DNA from: Candidatus Ancillula trichonymphae ImTpAt
GTDB taxonomy: Bacteria; Actinomycetota; Actinomycetes; Actinomycetales; Bifidobacteriaceae
Direction: 5' to 3'
DNA: 8,418 bases
NCBI GenBank assembly: GCA_000485475.1
Contig: AXYY01000007.1
Span: forward strand, 1-8,418
The notes under the pieces were generated by a model, which made no database searches, was not told where the DNA came from, and saw only the letters and a list, made by a program, of their open reading frames with translations. The translations under genes and the position numbers were made by a program. This document shows positions 6,519 to 8,418 of this stretch, one piece after another (the first letter of the stretch is position 1; each line of letters opens with the position of its first letter).

Positions 6519-6813
6519 GGCTGTGAGCTGGTGGCTGGGTTGGTACCCGTGTCTGCACCTGCTGTTGGTGCGGGTGCAGGCGAGGTCCTGGTGCTCCGCT
6601 GTCTGCAGAGCCGGTATCTGGTGCTGAGGATGTGGAAGTTGATGCATGAGGTGTTGAATTACTTATCGAATCCATGGACACAGCACTTGAACCTCCAGGC
6701 GCATATTTCCCACCAGGACCGTAACTAGTCGCGTGGTTAACCGAAAACACAACAATTAGTAAGACCACGACAATGCCACATATTGGACCGTATGTTGCCA
6801 ACTTCTCTTTCAT
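6466..6813 (-). CDS. Small single-pass membrane protein with Pro/Ala/Thr/Ser-rich tail; 3' end probably frameshifted
   Basis: No named family is recognised. The uninterrupted frame is 115 residues. Starting MKEKLATYGP, it has one membrane segment (about 8-25, Lys residues before it suggest N-in), then YGPGGKYAPGG (31-41) and a Ser/Thr-rich stretch likely outside the cell. No lipobox is seen. Initiation is well supported: AAGGAG at 6826-6821 lies seven bases from the ATG, with a promoter at 6843-6871. From about 6600 down, the frame turns His/Gln-rich and runs 50 bases antisense into the PTS gene. In another minus-strand frame the same DNA reads PAPAPTAGADTGTNPA and ends at TAG 6517-6515, overlapping the PTS stop in one CTAG. 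One lost base near 6580-6600 would explain this; the restored protein would have about 99 residues. Confidence 0.7.
   Translation of the reverse strand: MKEKLATYGPICGIVVVLLIVVFSVNHATSYGPGGKYAPGGSSAVSMDSISNSTPHASTSTSSAPDTGSADSGAPGPRLHPHQQQVQTRVPTQPPAHSPSALVQFHLHASRSPYQ
6553..6579. repeat. Inverted repeat CTGCACC / GGTGCAG in the tail of the small membrane-protein gene
   Basis: CTGCACC at 6553-6559 pairs with GGTGCAG at 6573-6579 across 13 bases; a nested GCACC (6555-6559) with GGTGC (6567-6571) gives an alternative hairpin. It lies 35 bases after the PTS stop, inside the Pro/Ala-rich coding tail of the opposite gene. No T-run follows on either side, so it is not a standard terminator. Repetitive Ala/Pro codons can create such symmetry by chance. 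Confidence 0.3.
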
Positions 6814-6842
6814 TAAACTTCTCCTTAAGACAATCTTCAGCC

Positions 6843-6871
6843 AGTATAACGCAGCGCATTGAAAAAGTCAA
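6843..6871 (-). promoter_or_regulatory. Promoter of the small membrane-protein gene
   Basis: Read on the minus strand, TTGACT (6871-6866) and TATACT (6848-6843) are separated by 17 bp, a near-consensus arrangement. The start site would be about 6836, giving a leader of about 23 bases that contains AAGGAG at 6826-6821. It is divergent from the rpsA promoter, whose -35 begins 36 bp away. Confidence 0.7.
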
Positions 6872-6906
6872 GTATATACCGGACGGGCAATTGAAATCGC
6901 GCGCAG

Positions 6907-6936
6907 TTGACAACCGCATCGTAGTTGTGATATAAT
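6907..6936 (+). promoter_or_regulatory. rpsA promoter, consensus -35 and extended -10
   Basis: TTGACA at 6907-6912 and TATAAT at 6931-6936 both match consensus exactly with an 18-bp spacer, and TGA at 6928-6930 adds the extended -10 dinucleotide. This is the strongest promoter in the window, as expected for a ribosomal protein gene. The start site should be near 6943. Confidence 0.8.
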
Positions 6937-6942
6937 GGAGTT

Positions 6943-7015
6943 GTAATTGTCCGTTATTAGGGAGAGCTGCAGCGGTTGCGTGCGGTGAACCTCGCAGTGA
7001 GAAAGGTACCAAAGC
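6943..7015 (+). other. rpsA mRNA 5' leader, about 73 bases
   Basis: Between the predicted start site and ATG 7016 the leader contains GCTGCAGC (6966-6973), a GGTT...AACC pairing across about 6974-6991, and TGCG/CGCA segments, so it can fold. A GAGAAAGG ribosome-binding region (6999-7006) precedes the ATG by nine bases. In E. coli, S1 represses its own mRNA through a structured leader; whether this leader does so cannot be told from sequence alone. Confidence 0.4.
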
Positions 7016-8356
7016 ATGGTAACAAGTGAAAAAGGTGAAATTGTATTGAACACCTTTAGGTCGAGCGACGAGCTGATTGCGGCCGTTGACAAAAGTATTA
7101 AGTATTTCAAAGATGGTGATGTTATTGAAGGAACGGTTGTAAAAATCAATCGTGATGAAGTTCTATTAGATGTGAACTACAAAACTGAAGGTGTGATCCT
7201 TGCAAAAGAACTCTCAATCCAGCGGAATGCTAAGCCAGAAGATCTAGTTAAGCTGGGTGATAAGATTAGTGCGCTGGTTATTCAGAAAGAAGACAAAGAG
7301 GGGCGCCTGATCTTGTCAAAAAAGCGCGCTGCATATGAGAAGGCGTGGGAAGACATCATCCGCATAAAAGAGGAGGGCGAGACAATTGAGGGCACCATCA
7401 TTGAGGTGGTTAAAGGTGGAGCAATTGTTGACATTGGACTTCGTGGGTTCCTACCAGCTTCGCAACTGGACTTATACAGAATTCGTGACATCGAGTCGTA
7501 CATCGGGCAGAAATTGGACTTCAAGGTCATTGAACTGGACAAGAACCGAAATAATGTCGTGTTGTCGCACCGTGCTATTTTAATTGCATCACAGGCTGAA
7601 TCGCGCGGTGAGTTCCTTGCTGGACTGGCTGTTGGGCAAATCCGCAAGGGCGTTGTTTCATCAATCGTCAGTTTTGGTGCGTTCGTGAATCTGGGCGGTG
7701 TTGATGGTCTTGTGCATGTTTCTGAACTTTCGTGGCACCATGTTGACCATCCATCTGAGGTTGTAAAAGTTGGACAAGAGGTCACTGTTGAGGTGTTCGG
7801 AATTGAAGATGATCGCGAGCGCGTTTCACTTTCAATTAAGGCGACTCAGGAGGATCCGTGGCAGATATTTGCGCGCAATCACGCAATTGGTCAGATTGTC
7901 CCTGGTGAAATCGTAAAACTAGTAACTTTTGGTGCGTTCATAAAAGTTGCTGATGGAATTGAGGGACTTGTTCACATTTCTGAACTTTCTAGTCGTCATA
8001 TCAGTTCTGCAGATCAGATCGCATCAATTGGTGACAAGGTCTTCGCGAAGATTGTTGACATCGACCTGGAGCGCCGTCGCATTTCCTTGTCGATTAAGCA
8101 GGCCAACGAGTTGATTGACTACTCTGACGGTGAATTTGATCCAGCACTTTACGGCGCTGCGCAGAACTTCGACTCGAACGGTAATTATATCTACCCTAAG
8201 GGCTTTGACTCTGAGAAGAACGATTGGCGTGCAGGTTTTGAGGATCAGAAGGCCGAGTGGGAGGTAAACTACCTCGAGGCGCACACAATCTGGGAAGAGC
8301 ATGTCGAATTTGCCAAGAAGTTGCACGAGGCTGAAGATCAAATTGCTAGTGTGTAG
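7016..8356 (+). CDS. rpsA: 30S ribosomal protein S1
   Basis: S1 binds mRNA on the 30S subunit and helps initiation on structured or weakly marked start sites. The 446 residues contain four S1 RNA-binding domains, at about 33-103 (GDVIEGTVVKINRDEVLLDV), 120-187 (IEGTIIEVVKGGAIVDIGLRG), 205-275 (VVSSIVSFGAFVNLGGVDGLVHVSEL, the most typical) and 291-361 (FGAFIKVADGIEGLVHISEL). The C-terminal YIYPKGFD (391-398) and Trp/Glu-rich helix match actinobacterial S1 as I recall it. Four domains is the usual actinobacterial form (E. coli has six). At 446 residues it is shorter than typical relatives of about 480-490, because TAG 8354-8356 falls where they continue into a disordered tail. ATG 7016 is nine bases after AAAGG. 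coaE and uvrB often follow rpsA in actinobacteria but would lie beyond the window. Confidence 0.96.
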   Translation: MVTSEKGEIVLNTFRSSDELIAAVDKSIKYFKDGDVIEGTVVKINRDEVLLDVNYKTEGVILAKELSIQRNAKPEDLVKLGDKISALVIQKEDKEGRLILSKKRAAYEKAWEDIIRIKEEGETIEGTIIEVVKGGAIVDIGLRGFLPASQLDLYRIRDIESYIGQKLDFKVIELDKNRNNVVLSHRAILIASQAESRGEFLAGLAVGQIRKGVVSSIVSFGAFVNLGGVDGLVHVSELSWHHVDHPSEVVKVGQEVTVEVFGIEDDRERVSLSIKATQEDPWQIFARNHAIGQIVPGEIVKLVTFGAFIKVADGIEGLVHISELSSRHISSADQIASIGDKVFAKIVDIDLERRRISLSIKQANELIDYSDGEFDPALYGAAQNFDSNGNYIYPKGFDSEKNDWRAGFEDQKAEWEVNYLEAHTIWEEHVEFAKKLHEAEDQIASV

Positions 8357-8418
8357 TCGGAGACGAAAACTCAGAAGTCAAGCAAAAATTCGAAGCAGAA
8401 CAAATCTGAATCTGCGTC
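8357..8418 (+). other. Open frame continuing past the rpsA stop, resembling a lost S1 tail
   Basis: In the rpsA frame the bases after TAG 8354-8356 stay open to the window end, reading SETKTQKSSKNSKQNK and continuing with Ser, Glu and Ala. Its Lys/Ser/Gln/Asn-rich, low-complexity character resembles the disordered tails of longer S1 proteins. It may be a former C-terminal extension cut off by a nonsense change, a readthrough product, or ordinary downstream DNA open by chance over 20 codons. No terminator is visible before the window ends. Confidence 0.35.

Noticed and set aside
6531..6728. 65-codon plus-strand frame between the PTS gene and rpsA
   Set aside because: Overlaps antisense with the small membrane-protein gene, whose promoter, ribosome-binding site and membrane segment are far better supported; no ribosome-binding site or known motif.
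6976..7029. Possible upstream frame (TTG 6976 or GTG 6985) overlapping the rpsA start, with GGGAGAG upstream
   Set aside because: Needs a rare start codon at poor spacing from the purine-rich site, and no coding signal can be judged over 17 codons.
7282..7785. 167-codon minus-strand frame inside rpsA
   Set aside because: Antisense to conserved S1 domains; Ser/Thr/Arg-rich composition typical of a reverse-strand shadow.
1..8418. A novel defence, mobile or biosynthetic system
   Set aside because: The four large genes are recognised housekeeping or transport families, and there are no insertion sequences, integrases, CRISPR repeats, toxin-antitoxin pairs or clustered unknown genes.

Overview
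The window looks like chromosomal housekeeping DNA from an actinobacterium of moderate-to-low GC content. The clues are a GlnA2-type glutamine synthetase directly followed by glnE (the mycobacterial glnA2-glnE order), a four-domain ribosomal protein S1 with the actinobacterial C-terminal region, and promoters with clear TTGACA/TATAAT-like boxes. The modest GC content, short proteins and compact spacing would fit a reduced-genome relative of Microbacteriaceae such as Tropheryma whipplei. That identity is an inference from recalled family features, not something the sequence proves.

Layout. Positions 1-67 hold the first 22 codons of a minus-strand gene that leaves the window. Positions 68-448 are an AT-rich divergent regulatory region with a 13-bp sequence repeated in inverted orientation and a small GC hairpin. 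A plus-strand operon follows: glnA (best start GTG 449, apparently leaderless) and glnE (ATG 1792, overlapping the glnA stop by one base as TGATG). After a 164-bp gap containing a promoter and a possible 12-codon leader peptide comes a 635-codon PTS permease with IIC-IIB-IIA order, closest to the N-acetylglucosamine (NagE) type. Converging on it is a small minus-strand gene for a single-pass membrane protein with a Pro/Ala/Thr/Ser-rich tail; its 3' end looks frameshifted. It shares a divergent promoter region with rpsA (7016-8356), which fills the rest of the window. After the rpsA stop the same frame stays open to the window end and reads as a hydrophilic Lys/Ser/Gln tail.

How the genes work together. 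GlnA would incorporate ammonium into glutamate (or ligate glutamate to another amine), and GlnE is the adenylyltransferase/adenylyl-removase that tunes glutamine synthetase. The GlnA here has Trp where adenylylated enzymes have the target Tyr, so GlnE probably acts on another synthetase elsewhere. The PTS protein would import and phosphorylate an amino sugar or glucose using EI and HPr encoded elsewhere. RpsA serves translation initiation.

I found no mobile element, CRISPR array, tRNA or rRNA, and no evidence of a new multi-gene system. The items most worth checking are the leaderless glnA start, the missing adenylylation Tyr beside glnE, the leader peptide before the PTS gene, the apparent frameshift at 6580-6600 and the open frame past the rpsA stop.
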